From DATGFK01 sp040007395 (GTDB lineage Bacteria; Chloroflexota; Anaerolineae; Aggregatilineales; UBA2796), in the NCBI GenBank assembly GCA_040007395.1, contig JBDTVG010000152.1, positions 1-37,190 on the forward strand: a stretch of DNA of 37,190 bases, read 5' to 3'. The notes under the pieces are model-generated. The model was not told where the DNA came from and did no database searches. It was given only the letters and a program-made list of their open reading frames with translations. Positions 17,394-24,559 of this stretch are shown one piece after another. The position numbers and the translations under genes were made by a program. The stretch's first letter is position 1; each line of letters opens with the position of its first letter.

Positions 17394-18971
17394 TTAAGCA
17401 TGAGCAGGCTGTTCGCTATATTTCCCATCGGTCATCAAGTGCCCGATCTGGTTGATGTCGGCATTCTTGGGGTCGCATTCGCCCACGTTTTGTCCGTGAA
17501 ACATCACGATCATGCGGTCACTGATCGAAAAGAGTTCATCAAGGTCTTCGGAGACTACAAGGATCGCCGCGCCCTCGTTGCGATAGTTGAGCAAGATCGT
17601 GCGGATGATCTCGGCGGCATTGATGTCTGTACCGCGAGTGGGGTAGTAGGCCAATAGCAATTTGGCCTTTGCCGCCATTTCGCGGGCAAAGACGATGCGC
17701 TGCACATTGCCGCCAGATAGCGCCTCAATTGGAACCGTGAGGCGGGGCATTTTCAGGTTGAAGCGCTCGGTAATGAATCCAGCTTTGGCACGGGCAGCTT
17801 TCCAGTCCATCGGCTGCCAATCGCGGGCATTTTCGTCGGTATCGCCTAGCGCCAGATTCTCCTCAACAGTCATACTGCGAACTGCGCCCTGCTTAAGTGG
17901 ATCTTCGGGGATGCACGCGATACCTAAGCGGCGTATCCGCGCAATTGACCAGCCAGTGATGTCATGTCCATCAAAAATGATGCTGCCCGATTTGGTAGGT
18001 CGGATGCCCTGAATGGCTTCCCCAGTTTCCTTTTGACCATTGCCCGACACCCCCGCCACACCCAGAATCTCACCGGGCATAATGGAGAGTGTCATGCCGT
18101 GCAATGCCATTCGCCCTCTATCGTCGAGGGCGGTTATGTCTTTTATCTCTAGCAGCGGTTTACTGCTAGTGGGCAATGGCTTACGAACATACTCTTTGCT
18201 GTCCGCCGATTTCGTGCCGATGATCATCGACACCAGAATAGATTCGGTTGCGTCGGCGCGATCTATGTGACCCGTGACACGCCCATGGCGCATCACCGTA
18301 ATATCATCGGCACAGCTTAGGACTTCGTTCAATTTGTGCGAGATAAAGATAATCGAGTAACCATTGGAGCGCAGGCTATCAAAGATCTTGAACAGCCCTT
18401 CGGCTTCATGGGGAGCCAATACGCTGGTCGGTTCGTCGAAGATGAGCAGTTTAGCGCCGCCCATTAGCAGCTTGATAATCTCGATTTTCTGCTGTGCGCC
18501 AATGGGCAACTGCCATACATAGGCTTCGGGGTCGATGCCGAAGTTGTATTTCTCGGAAATCTCGCGGATACCTTTTTCGATCTCCGCTTTGTCGATAACT
18601 ACGCCAAGATGCTTGAGGCTCAATGCCACATTTTCGACAACGGTAAAAGCGGGGATCAACATGAAGCTCTGGAATACCATGCCAATTCCCGCCTCGCGTG
18701 CGTCGGCGGGCGACTGAATATTGACGATTTTGCCATCAACGGTGATCGTGCCGGAGTCGGCGCGATAACTGCCATACAGAATCTTCATAAGCGTGCTTTT
18801 GCCTGCGCCGTTTTCGCCTAGCAGCGCGAGCACTTTGCCTTTGCGGATGTGCAGACTCACGTTATCGTTGGCGCGAAGCCCCGGAAACTGCTTGGTAATG
18901 CCTTCGAGTACAATGAAATCTGAGGCGGGATCTGCGGTCTTTGTCGTTGTCTCGTTCGTCAGTGCTGCCAT
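17394..18971 (-). CDS. ABC transporter ATP-binding protein with two nucleotide-binding domains (BMP/nucleoside type)
   Basis: This roughly 525-residue ATPase has two fused nucleotide-binding domains, as in NupO and RbsA. Domain 1 has Walker A GENGAGKST, a signature region LPIGAQQKIEI and Walker B LLIFDEPTSVL. Domain 2 has a degenerate Walker A region GVSGNGQKE, signature LSGGNVQR and Walker B-like LLAYYPTRGTD. The degenerate second site is normal for this class. The ATG at 18971 is preceded by a GGGGG run; a TTG one codon upstream is unlikely. The gene starts 4 bases before the end of the upstream hydrolase gap, so hydrolase and ATPase are tightly linked. It powers import through the two permeases. 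Confidence 0.92.
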   Translation of the reverse strand: MAALTNETTTKTADPASDFIVLEGITKQFPGLRANDNVSLHIRKGKVLALLGENGAGKSTLMKILYGSYRADSGTITVDGKIVNIQSPADAREAGIGMVFQSFMLIPAFTVVENVALSLKHLGVVIDKAEIEKGIREISEKYNFGIDPEAYVWQLPIGAQQKIEIIKLLMGGAKLLIFDEPTSVLAPHEAEGLFKIFDSLRSNGYSIIFISHKLNEVLSCADDITVMRHGRVTGHIDRADATESILVSMIIGTKSADSKEYVRKPLPTSSKPLLEIKDITALDDRGRMALHGMTLSIMPGEILGVAGVSGNGQKETGEAIQGIRPTKSGSIIFDGHDITGWSIARIRRLGIACIPEDPLKQGAVRSMTVEENLALGDTDENARDWQPMDWKAARAKAGFITERFNLKMPRLTVPIEALSGGNVQRIVFAREMAAKAKLLLAYYPTRGTDINAAEIIRTILLNYRNEGAAILVVSEDLDELFSISDRMIVMFHGQNVGECDPKNADINQIGHLMTDGKYSEQPAHA

Positions 18972-18975
18972 CAAT

Positions 18976-19665
18976 TTAGCCCCCTAATACTTCGATCAGC
19001 CGCTTGGAATCGGATACCGTCCCGAATACGCCGCCCTGCATCTTGATCATCTTGATCGCGCTCAAATAGTTGCCCACGTCGGTTGCCCCCGTACAATCTT
19101 CCAACAGTAGGCACTCTAAACCGCGATCATTGGCCTCGCGCATTGTCGTATGCACACATACATCAGTCGTAATGCCCGTCAGGATGAGATGGGTGATGCC
19201 CCGACGGTGCAGAATCAATTCAAAATCGGTGGCGTAGAAAGTCCCTTTACCCGGTTTGTCGATAATCGGTTCGCCGGGGGCGGGGGCAAGTTCGGGGATA
19301 ATGTCCCAACCCTGTTCGCCGCGAATCAGGATGCGCCCTAGCGGGCCGGGGTCGCCAATGCCTGCGCCGATCTGCTTGCTACGCCACAGCTTGTTGGGCG
19401 GACAATCTGCCAGATCGGGACGATGGCCTTCGCGAGTGTGAATCACGGTCATGCCTGTGCTTCGTGCCGCTGCCAACATGCCCTTGATCGGCTCAATGGC
19501 ACAGGCCGTCAGCGAGATGTCATAGCCCATTTTGTCGACATAGCCGCCTTTAGCGCAGAAGTCGGCTTGCATATCGATAATCACTAATGCCGTACTGGCA
19601 AGATCGAAGGCATAAGGATACGGGTCGGCGGCAACCACCAAACTGCCGGGCATAGACGCACTCAT
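18976..19665 (-). CDS. Isochorismatase-fold cysteine hydrolase, biuret-hydrolase-like (paralogue 1)
   Basis: This 229-residue amidohydrolase has the family triad: Asp31 in VIIDMQADF, Lys137 in IDKPGKGTF and Cys170 in TTDVCVHTT. Gln210 in KMQGGVFG lies at the position of the substrate-binding glutamine I recall for biuret hydrolase BiuH (Asp36, Lys142, Cys175, Gln215). All four spacings are equal. HTREGHRPDL is also shared with ureide-cleaving members. GGAGGT precedes the ATG at 19665 by about 5 bases, which sets the start. It is a close paralogue of the next upstream gene but has CTGATDVGNY where the paralogue has GVASYFPEF, close to the substrate pocket. The two probably act on different substrates. 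Substrate assignment is inference. Confidence 0.88.
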   Translation of the reverse strand: MSASMPGSLVVAADPYPYAFDLASTALVIIDMQADFCAKGGYVDKMGYDISLTACAIEPIKGMLAAARSTGMTVIHTREGHRPDLADCPPNKLWRSKQIGAGIGDPGPLGRILIRGEQGWDIIPELAPAPGEPIIDKPGKGTFYATDFELILHRRGITHLILTGITTDVCVHTTMREANDRGLECLLLEDCTGATDVGNYLSAIKMIKMQGGVFGTVSDSKRLIEVLGG

Positions 19666-19886
19666 ACAAACCTCCGAGGGACGCAGGCTTACGCAAATTT
19701 CAGGATGATTAACCAATACGGATCTAGTGGAGGATTATAGGAAGCGCGTCAACTAGGTTCTACGTAATTGTTATACCAAATCTTTATGCCTAGATTCGTA
19801 CAGAGTACCGTAAACCGAACGGTTCTGGCACATCGCACAAATAATAAAAGGCATACCGATTGGCTATTAGGCGATATGTCCTAAAT
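19666..19886. other. 221-base gap between the two hydrolase paralogues
   Basis: AT-rich DNA without a gene. A minus-strand TATAAT lies at 19734-19739, about 70 bases before the start of paralogue 1, but no good -35 stands 16-18 bases behind it. An internal promoter for the transporter half of the operon is possible and not proven. Confidence 0.3.
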
Positions 19887-20546
19887 TTATAGAACACTTA
19901 ACAATTGGCTGGATGGCGCAACCCACCCAAAGATCCCACCTTGTGCCGCGATCATTTTCAGGCCGACTTCCTGAAATTCGGGGAAATATGAGGCCACGCC
20001 ATCGGATAGTACCAAGCATTCAAAGCCACGATCATTAGCTTCGCGCACAGTGGTATGGACGCAGACTTCAGTGGTCACACCCGTCACGATCAGACTCTTG
20101 ATCCCGCGATTGACCAAGATCGACTCCAGATCCGTCGCATGAAAACTGCCTTTACCCGGCTTATCGATAATCGGCTCATTGGCTAATGGCTTGAGTTCGT
20201 CAATAATATCGTGGCCTCGTTCGCCGCGAACCAAGATACGACCCATTGGCCCCGCATCACCGATCCCACAGGATAGATTGCCTCGGATTTGTTTGGCGTG
20301 CGGCAAATCGGTCAAGTCGGGGCGATGACCTTCACGAGTGTGGATTACCATCATGCCCTTTTCGCGAAAGGCCGTCAATACCCGGCAGATCGGGTCAATC
20401 GCTGTGCGTAGCTGTGACACATCGTTGCCGAGCAGTTCGCCAAAACCACCCGGTTCCAGAAAATCGCGCTGCATATCGATAATAACGAGGGCGGTACTCT
20501 CCGGTACAAACTCAAAATCATAGGGAGTCGCGGATACGGTTGGCAT
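19887..20546 (-). CDS. Isochorismatase-fold cysteine hydrolase, biuret-hydrolase-like (paralogue 2)
   Basis: This 219-residue enzyme has the catalytic triad Asp24 (VIIDMQRDF), Lys129 (IDKPGKGSF) and Cys162 (TTEVCVHTT). Gln202 in AAQGGIFG corresponds to the glutamine linked with biuret binding in BiuH. Shared motifs with paralogue 1 include HTREGHRPDL, IGDAGPMGRILVRGE and REANDRGFECLVL. By eye more than half the residues are identical. AGGAGTAACCACA stands before the ATG. It lies 132 bases after the allophanate-hydrolase-like gene, with a hairpin cluster between. Biuret, triuret or another ureide amide are candidate substrates; N-carbamoyl compounds and ureidoacrylate are alternatives within the same superfamily. 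Confidence 0.88.
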   Translation of the reverse strand: MPTVSATPYDFEFVPESTALVIIDMQRDFLEPGGFGELLGNDVSQLRTAIDPICRVLTAFREKGMMVIHTREGHRPDLTDLPHAKQIRGNLSCGIGDAGPMGRILVRGERGHDIIDELKPLANEPIIDKPGKGSFHATDLESILVNRGIKSLIVTGVTTEVCVHTTVREANDRGFECLVLSDGVASYFPEFQEVGLKMIAAQGGIFGWVAPSSQLLSVL

Positions 20547-20589
20547 TGTGGTTACTCCTGTCGTGTATGTTCATCGTATTTGATCAATT

Positions 20590-20657
20590 CAGCGGGTCGG
20601 GCAGGCCCGACCCCTACCTCCGAACCGTATTTCGTAGGGCCGTCGCCTGCGCGACCC
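20590..20657. repeat. Cluster of hairpins (REP-like) inside the operon
   Basis: A perfect hairpin GGGTCGGGC-AG-GCCCGACCC at 20594-20613 is followed by CCCTAC...GTAGGG (6-base arms) and a GC-rich CGTCGCCTGCGCGACC segment. Such hairpin clusters between genes resemble dispersed REP-type repeats. It lies between the first and second genes of the operon and could affect mRNA stability or expression balance. No second copy was seen in this window. Confidence 0.45.
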
Positions 20658-20677
20658 AAGTCTAAGAGTGAGGAGAA

Positions 20678-21067
20678 TTAACTGTTTTTGCTGTCCATAT
20701 ACTGTCGCCAGCCGCCGAACTCAGTGATGTCGGGATAGTGGCTTTCGGCTAGTTCACGCGGATACAAAATACCGTAGACCTCGCGCCCGTCTTCAAGCAT
20801 AATCATGCCCCGGTACAGGTTCGGCGGTTCGCCCGATTCAATCCCCTGCCATGTTTCATCAGAAACGCGGTATAGTTCACCGGAAATATTCGCACCACCG
20901 GATTCACCTTCGTTGAGCCGATACATACCGGGATGCACATCGTTGATGGTGTGGACGCGGTAATAGGGTGCGGTGCGAAATTCGCCCAGAAACTCTGAGT
21001 CGCCCATATTGGGGTGGAGCTTCAGGCCGTGCATCAGCGTTCCATTGACAAATAATTCAAAGGTCAT
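20678..21067 (-). CDS. Free-standing allophanate hydrolase C-terminal-like domain protein
   Basis: This 129-residue protein matches, over its whole length, the C-terminal domain of allophanate hydrolase (AtzF/DUR1 type), a gamma-glutamylcyclotransferase-like fold. Visible family stretches are LFVNGTLMHGLKLH, FLGEFRTAPYYRVHTINDVHPGM, SGELYRVSDETW, ESGEPPNLYRG, YGILYPRELAE and EFGGWRQYM. No amidase domain is fused or encoded nearby, which is the odd point. In full-length enzymes this domain acts after the amidase step on the dicarboxylated product. It is the first gene of the operon. The start ATG has TAAAGGATAACGATAAA upstream. The link to ureide breakdown rests on this family match and on its neighbours. 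Confidence 0.85.
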   Translation of the reverse strand: MTFELFVNGTLMHGLKLHPNMGDSEFLGEFRTAPYYRVHTINDVHPGMYRLNEGESGGANISGELYRVSDETWQGIESGEPPNLYRGMIMLEDGREVYGILYPRELAESHYPDITEFGGWRQYMDSKNS

Positions 21068-21093
21068 TTTATCGTTATCCTTTGGGGTAATTG

Positions 21094-21105
21094 CACTATA
21101 TAGTG
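21094..21105. promoter_or_regulatory. Palindrome in the divergent control region
   Basis: CACTATATAGTG is a perfect 12-base palindrome about 27 bases before the minus-strand operon start. A second inverted repeat, TACGG...CCGTA, lies at 21165-21181. Both are in the 176-base region shared by the operon and the divergent DUF1116 gene, and are candidate operators for common regulation. Confidence 0.35.
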
Positions 21106-21243
21106 TATAGGTTAAGTTTCAGACTGTGCATTGTCCAGATTGCCCGAACTTAGGCAAATGATATTACGGCAACTTACCGTAGCAAAAATTCAATCGTTTG
21201 AATAGAGTCCTGAGAGCGTCAGCTTGTGCCACAGGAGATCACA

Positions 21244-22491
21244 TTGTCTACTGTTACTCCCTCCAACCGTGAAGCGGCGAACCAACAAGTGCTTGCCATC
21301 TTTCAGAAGGCTATGCCGCGTGTGATCGATATTCAACCAGCGTTGAGCGTAATTCCGGGCATGGAACCAGATATGATCCTGCACTCTGGGCCGCCGATAG
21401 AATGGGAGCAGATGTGCGGGCCGATGCAAGGTGGAGTGTTAGGCGCGTTGGTCTATGAAGGCCGCGCCGCCACATTGCAAGAAGCGGAAACATTGGCGGC
21501 GAGTGGTGCGATCCGCTTTGAATCGTGCCATGATCACGATGCAGTTGCACCGATGACCGGGATCATCTCGCCCTCGATGCCGGTATGGGTCATGGAAGAC
21601 AGCGCCAATCATACGCGAGCCTATAGCAACCTGAATGAAGGGCCAGAGGGTGCATTGCGCTACGGAGCCAACAAGCCCACTGTAATCGCCCGACTGCATT
21701 GGATGCAAGATGTTCTCGCTCCGCGCTTGCGCGAAGCGGTGCTGCGTTTGGGCGAACTTCCAATCTTTCCATTGGTGCATGACGCACTGACAATGGGCGA
21801 TGAATGCCACAGCCGCAACCGCGCCGCGCAATCCTTGCTTGTCCAGAAACTGCTGCCACCGCTGATTGACTCTGATCTGACTAGCCAGCAAATGCAGGCA
21901 GTGACCAACTTTATCATTGGTCGCGATTATTTTTTCCTCAACCTAACGATGGCGGCTTGCAAAGCGGCGTGGCTTGCCGCCGAGGCAGTGCCTTATACCA
22001 GCATCATCACGGCACTGTCACGCAATGGTGTTGAGTTCGCGATTCGCTTGCAAGGTCAATGGTTCACCGCGCCGTCGCCAGTCGTAGATGGGCATTATTT
22101 CCCTGAATTTACGGCGGCTGACGCAAACCATGACATTGGCGATAGTGCCATCACCGAGGCCAGCGGACTCGGCGGGTTTGTATCGGGGGGGGCGACAGCC
22201 GTGACCGATTTTATCGGCGGCACGGCACAGGAACTGATGGCGGCGACTCTGGATATGTATAAGATAACGGCAAGCGAAAGTACCCATTTCGCCTTGCCCA
22301 TTCTGGATTTTCGCGGATCGCCTACCGGGATCGATGTGCTGAAAGTGCTGGAAACAGGGATTCGCCCGTTTGTCACGACGGGTATTGCCCACCGTGAGGC
22401 GGGCGTTGGAATGATCGGTGCAGGTCGAGTCCGTGCGCCGTTGGCGTGCTTTGAGAAGGCTGCGAATACGCTGCTGCTCACCACCATTTGA
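21244..22491 (+). CDS. DUF1116 protein, AllG/YlbE-like (oxamate carbamoyltransferase subunit family)
   Basis: This roughly 415-residue protein matches the DUF1116 family throughout. Visible stretches are HSGPPIEWEQMCGPMQGGVLGAL, FESCHDHDAVAPMTGIISPSMP, LNEGPEGALRYGA, ALTMGDECHSRNRAA, DYFFLNLTMAACKA, DIGDSAITEASGLGGF and TTGIAHREAGVGMIGAG. In Escherichia coli the relative YlbE (AllG) works with FdrA (AllF) and YlbF (AllH) in oxamate carbamoyltransferase, the end of anaerobic allantoin use. No FdrA or AllH gene is in this window. I chose the TTG at 21244 because AGGAGA lies 5 bases before it. A GTG six codons upstream would place that site inside the gene. It diverges from the hydrolase-transporter operon. 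Confidence 0.87.
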   Translation: MSTVTPSNREAANQQVLAIFQKAMPRVIDIQPALSVIPGMEPDMILHSGPPIEWEQMCGPMQGGVLGALVYEGRAATLQEAETLAASGAIRFESCHDHDAVAPMTGIISPSMPVWVMEDSANHTRAYSNLNEGPEGALRYGANKPTVIARLHWMQDVLAPRLREAVLRLGELPIFPLVHDALTMGDECHSRNRAAQSLLVQKLLPPLIDSDLTSQQMQAVTNFIIGRDYFFLNLTMAACKAAWLAAEAVPYTSIITALSRNGVEFAIRLQGQWFTAPSPVVDGHYFPEFTAADANHDIGDSAITEASGLGGFVSGGATAVTDFIGGTAQELMAATLDMYKITASESTHFALPILDFRGSPTGIDVLKVLETGIRPFVTTGIAHREAGVGMIGAGRVRAPLACFEKAANTLLLTTI

Positions 22492-22499
22492 TGGATTGG

Positions 22500-23216
22500 C
22501 TACCGGGGATCTGTGGCCTCCGGTGATAGTGTAACGAGAGGTGTCAGAGTTAGACGCGCAGCATAAGTCGCGGTTGATGTGCGGATCGTGACGAAATACC
22601 ACCCATCTCCAACGCTGTCTTGCTCCACGATCTGCCAACTGTCCGGCAGGCAGCTACGTGGATTATTGGTGGGGGTATAGGCATAGCCTTCGGTGTCAGC
22701 GACAAAGCCGCCGGGCCTTGAACTTTCCAACACGTACACGTAAAAGTCGGTTTCGCTGCAATAGCCGTAATCGACTTCTTTGGTGTTGCTGTCAGCCTTG
22801 AAGTCCGCCGCTTCGGCAACCACGCGATGCACCGTGCGATCCGAAGTTTCCTTCCATAAGGGAATATGTTTATCCAGTGCGGTGTGCATCTCCTTCAAAT
22901 CGGCAATGGTAATCGCTTGGGTCGTCATCGTGGCGGCGCGATTCTGCTGATCTTTCGCGATTTTCTCATTATTCTTTTTCGCATTTTCGATCAGGCTGCC
23001 CCCTCCCCAAATCATCAGAATAACCACCGCGATAATAAGCACTGTCCAATACACCGAGGCAGGTGTCTCGTTTGAGGAATTTCCTCCGCTAGACCAACCC
23101 GACGAACTATTGGAACTATGATAACTGCTTGAAGACCACGAACTCTTGCCGCTGGACGACGAACTTGACGAACTGCTGCTTGGACTGCTATCCCCAGATG
23201 AATGTCGTTCGGGCAT
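22500..23216 (-). CDS. Ser-rich single-span membrane protein of unknown function
   Basis: This 238-residue protein starts with about 50 residues of mainly Ser and Gly, including ten serines in a row. One membrane segment follows (VYWTVLIIAVVILMIWGGG, about residues 55-73), then a short coiled-coil-like KKNNEKIAKDQQN region and a soluble domain of about 140 residues. That domain contains ETDFYVYVLESS and GYAYTPTN motifs. GGAG lies about 9 bases before the ATG. The family is not recognised. It is downstream of proA on the same strand and convergent with the DUF1116 gene, whose stop is 8 bases away. Confidence 0.7.
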   Translation of the reverse strand: MPERHSSGDSSPSSSSSSSSSSGKSSWSSSSYHSSNSSSGWSSGGNSSNETPASVYWTVLIIAVVILMIWGGGSLIENAKKNNEKIAKDQQNRAATMTTQAITIADLKEMHTALDKHIPLWKETSDRTVHRVVAEAADFKADSNTKEVDYGYCSETDFYVYVLESSRPGGFVADTEGYAYTPTNNPRSCLPDSWQIVEQDSVGDGWYFVTIRTSTATYAARLTLTPLVTLSPEATDPR

Positions 23217-23245
23217 CGCGCTATTCTCCGATCACAGAGTAAAGA

Positions 23246-24541
23246 TCAGGGTCTGACGTGGTTGTCGCCGTAGATAACCCATTTGTAGCTAGTCAGTTCG
23301 CGCAAGCCCATCGGGCCGCGTGCGTGCAGCATTTGGGTGCTCACCGCGATCTCTGCGCCGAGGCCAAGCTGACCGCCATCGTTGAAGCGCGTTGAGGCGT
23401 TGACGAATACCGCCGACGAGTTGACTTCGTTGACGAACTGCGCTGCGTGCGATTCATCCTGAGTCAGAATACCGTCGCTGTGGTCGGTGCTGTGCGCCTG
23501 AATATGGGCAATTGCCTCATCCAGATCACTGACGACTTTGATACCCAATATGAGACTCATCCATTCGGTATCCCAATCTTCCGGGCCAGCGGGCAGCACT
23601 CGACTGTCACTAGTTGCATCAGAGTCGCCCACTGTGGTCAGCGCACGCGGATCGAGCCGGAAGGTTACACTGCTTGCCCCCAATCGATCTATCACCATCG
23701 GTATAAAATCGTGGGCAATACGTTTATTGACCAGAATCGTATCGAGCGAATTGCAAACCGAAGGTCGCTGCGTCTTGGCGTTATAGATTACCTCAAGCGC
23801 CGGAGTCAGATCCGCGCTGCTATCGACATACAAATGGCAAATGCCAATGCCGCCCGTAATGACTGGGATCGTGCTGTTCTCACGACAGAAGCGATGCAAA
23901 CTGGCCCCGCCGCGTGGAATGATCATATCGACGTACTCATGCAGTTTGAGTAGTTCGCCCACGTAGCGCCGATCTGTCGAGTCGATGAACTGGATCGCGT
24001 CGGCGGGCAGGCCGCAGGCTTGCAACGCCACCCGGACAACATGAACGAGCGCCTTGTTACTCCGCAGGGTTTCGGAGCCGCCCCGCAAGATCGCCGCGTT
24101 GCCTGTTTTGATCGTCAGCGCCGCCACATCAATCGTAACGTTGGGTCGCGCTTCGTAGATCACGCCAATTACACCAAGGGGAATACGGCGCTTGCTGATC
24201 TTGAGACCGTTGGGCAGCACCGACTCATCGAAGGATTCGCCCACCGGATCGGGCAACTGCGCCACCTGACGGCAATCCTCGGCAATCGCCGCCAACCGAT
24301 CTTGCAACGAAAGCCGATCCAATAGCGCCTCAGAGAGTCCGTTGGCGCGTCCATCGGCGAGATCCAATTCATTGGCAGCCAGAATCGGCGCACTATTTAG
24401 ATCCAACGCATCGGCAATGGCATATAGTGCCCCATTTTTCTGATGGGTGTTAGCAAGGGCCAGTTTGCGAGAGGCGCGGCGGGCGTGTTGGCCCATTTGA
24501 GTCAGGTTAATGTAAGCACTGGGATCGGTCTGATTGGTCAT
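23246..24541 (-). CDS. proA: Glutamate-5-semialdehyde dehydrogenase (gamma-glutamyl phosphate reductase)
   Basis: ProA catalyses the NADPH-dependent reduction of glutamyl 5-phosphate, the second step of proline synthesis. The 431-residue length is normal. Signature stretches are IPLGVIGVIYEARPNVTIDVAALTIK, ILRGGSE, MIIPRGGASL, the catalytic cysteine in QRPSVCNSLDTILV, and DGGQLGLGAEIAVSTQ with HARGPMGL near the C-terminus. It follows proB by 18 bases and is co-transcribed with it. No strong Shine-Dalgarno sequence is seen directly ahead of the ATG. Confidence 0.96.
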   Translation of the reverse strand: MTNQTDPSAYINLTQMGQHARRASRKLALANTHQKNGALYAIADALDLNSAPILAANELDLADGRANGLSEALLDRLSLQDRLAAIAEDCRQVAQLPDPVGESFDESVLPNGLKISKRRIPLGVIGVIYEARPNVTIDVAALTIKTGNAAILRGGSETLRSNKALVHVVRVALQACGLPADAIQFIDSTDRRYVGELLKLHEYVDMIIPRGGASLHRFCRENSTIPVITGGIGICHLYVDSSADLTPALEVIYNAKTQRPSVCNSLDTILVNKRIAHDFIPMVIDRLGASSVTFRLDPRALTTVGDSDATSDSRVLPAGPEDWDTEWMSLILGIKVVSDLDEAIAHIQAHSTDHSDGILTQDESHAAQFVNEVNSSAVFVNASTRFNDGGQLGLGAEIAVSTQMLHARGPMGLRELTSYKWVIYGDNHVRP

Positions 24542-24559
24542 TTTGGCGTTCTTAGCCTC

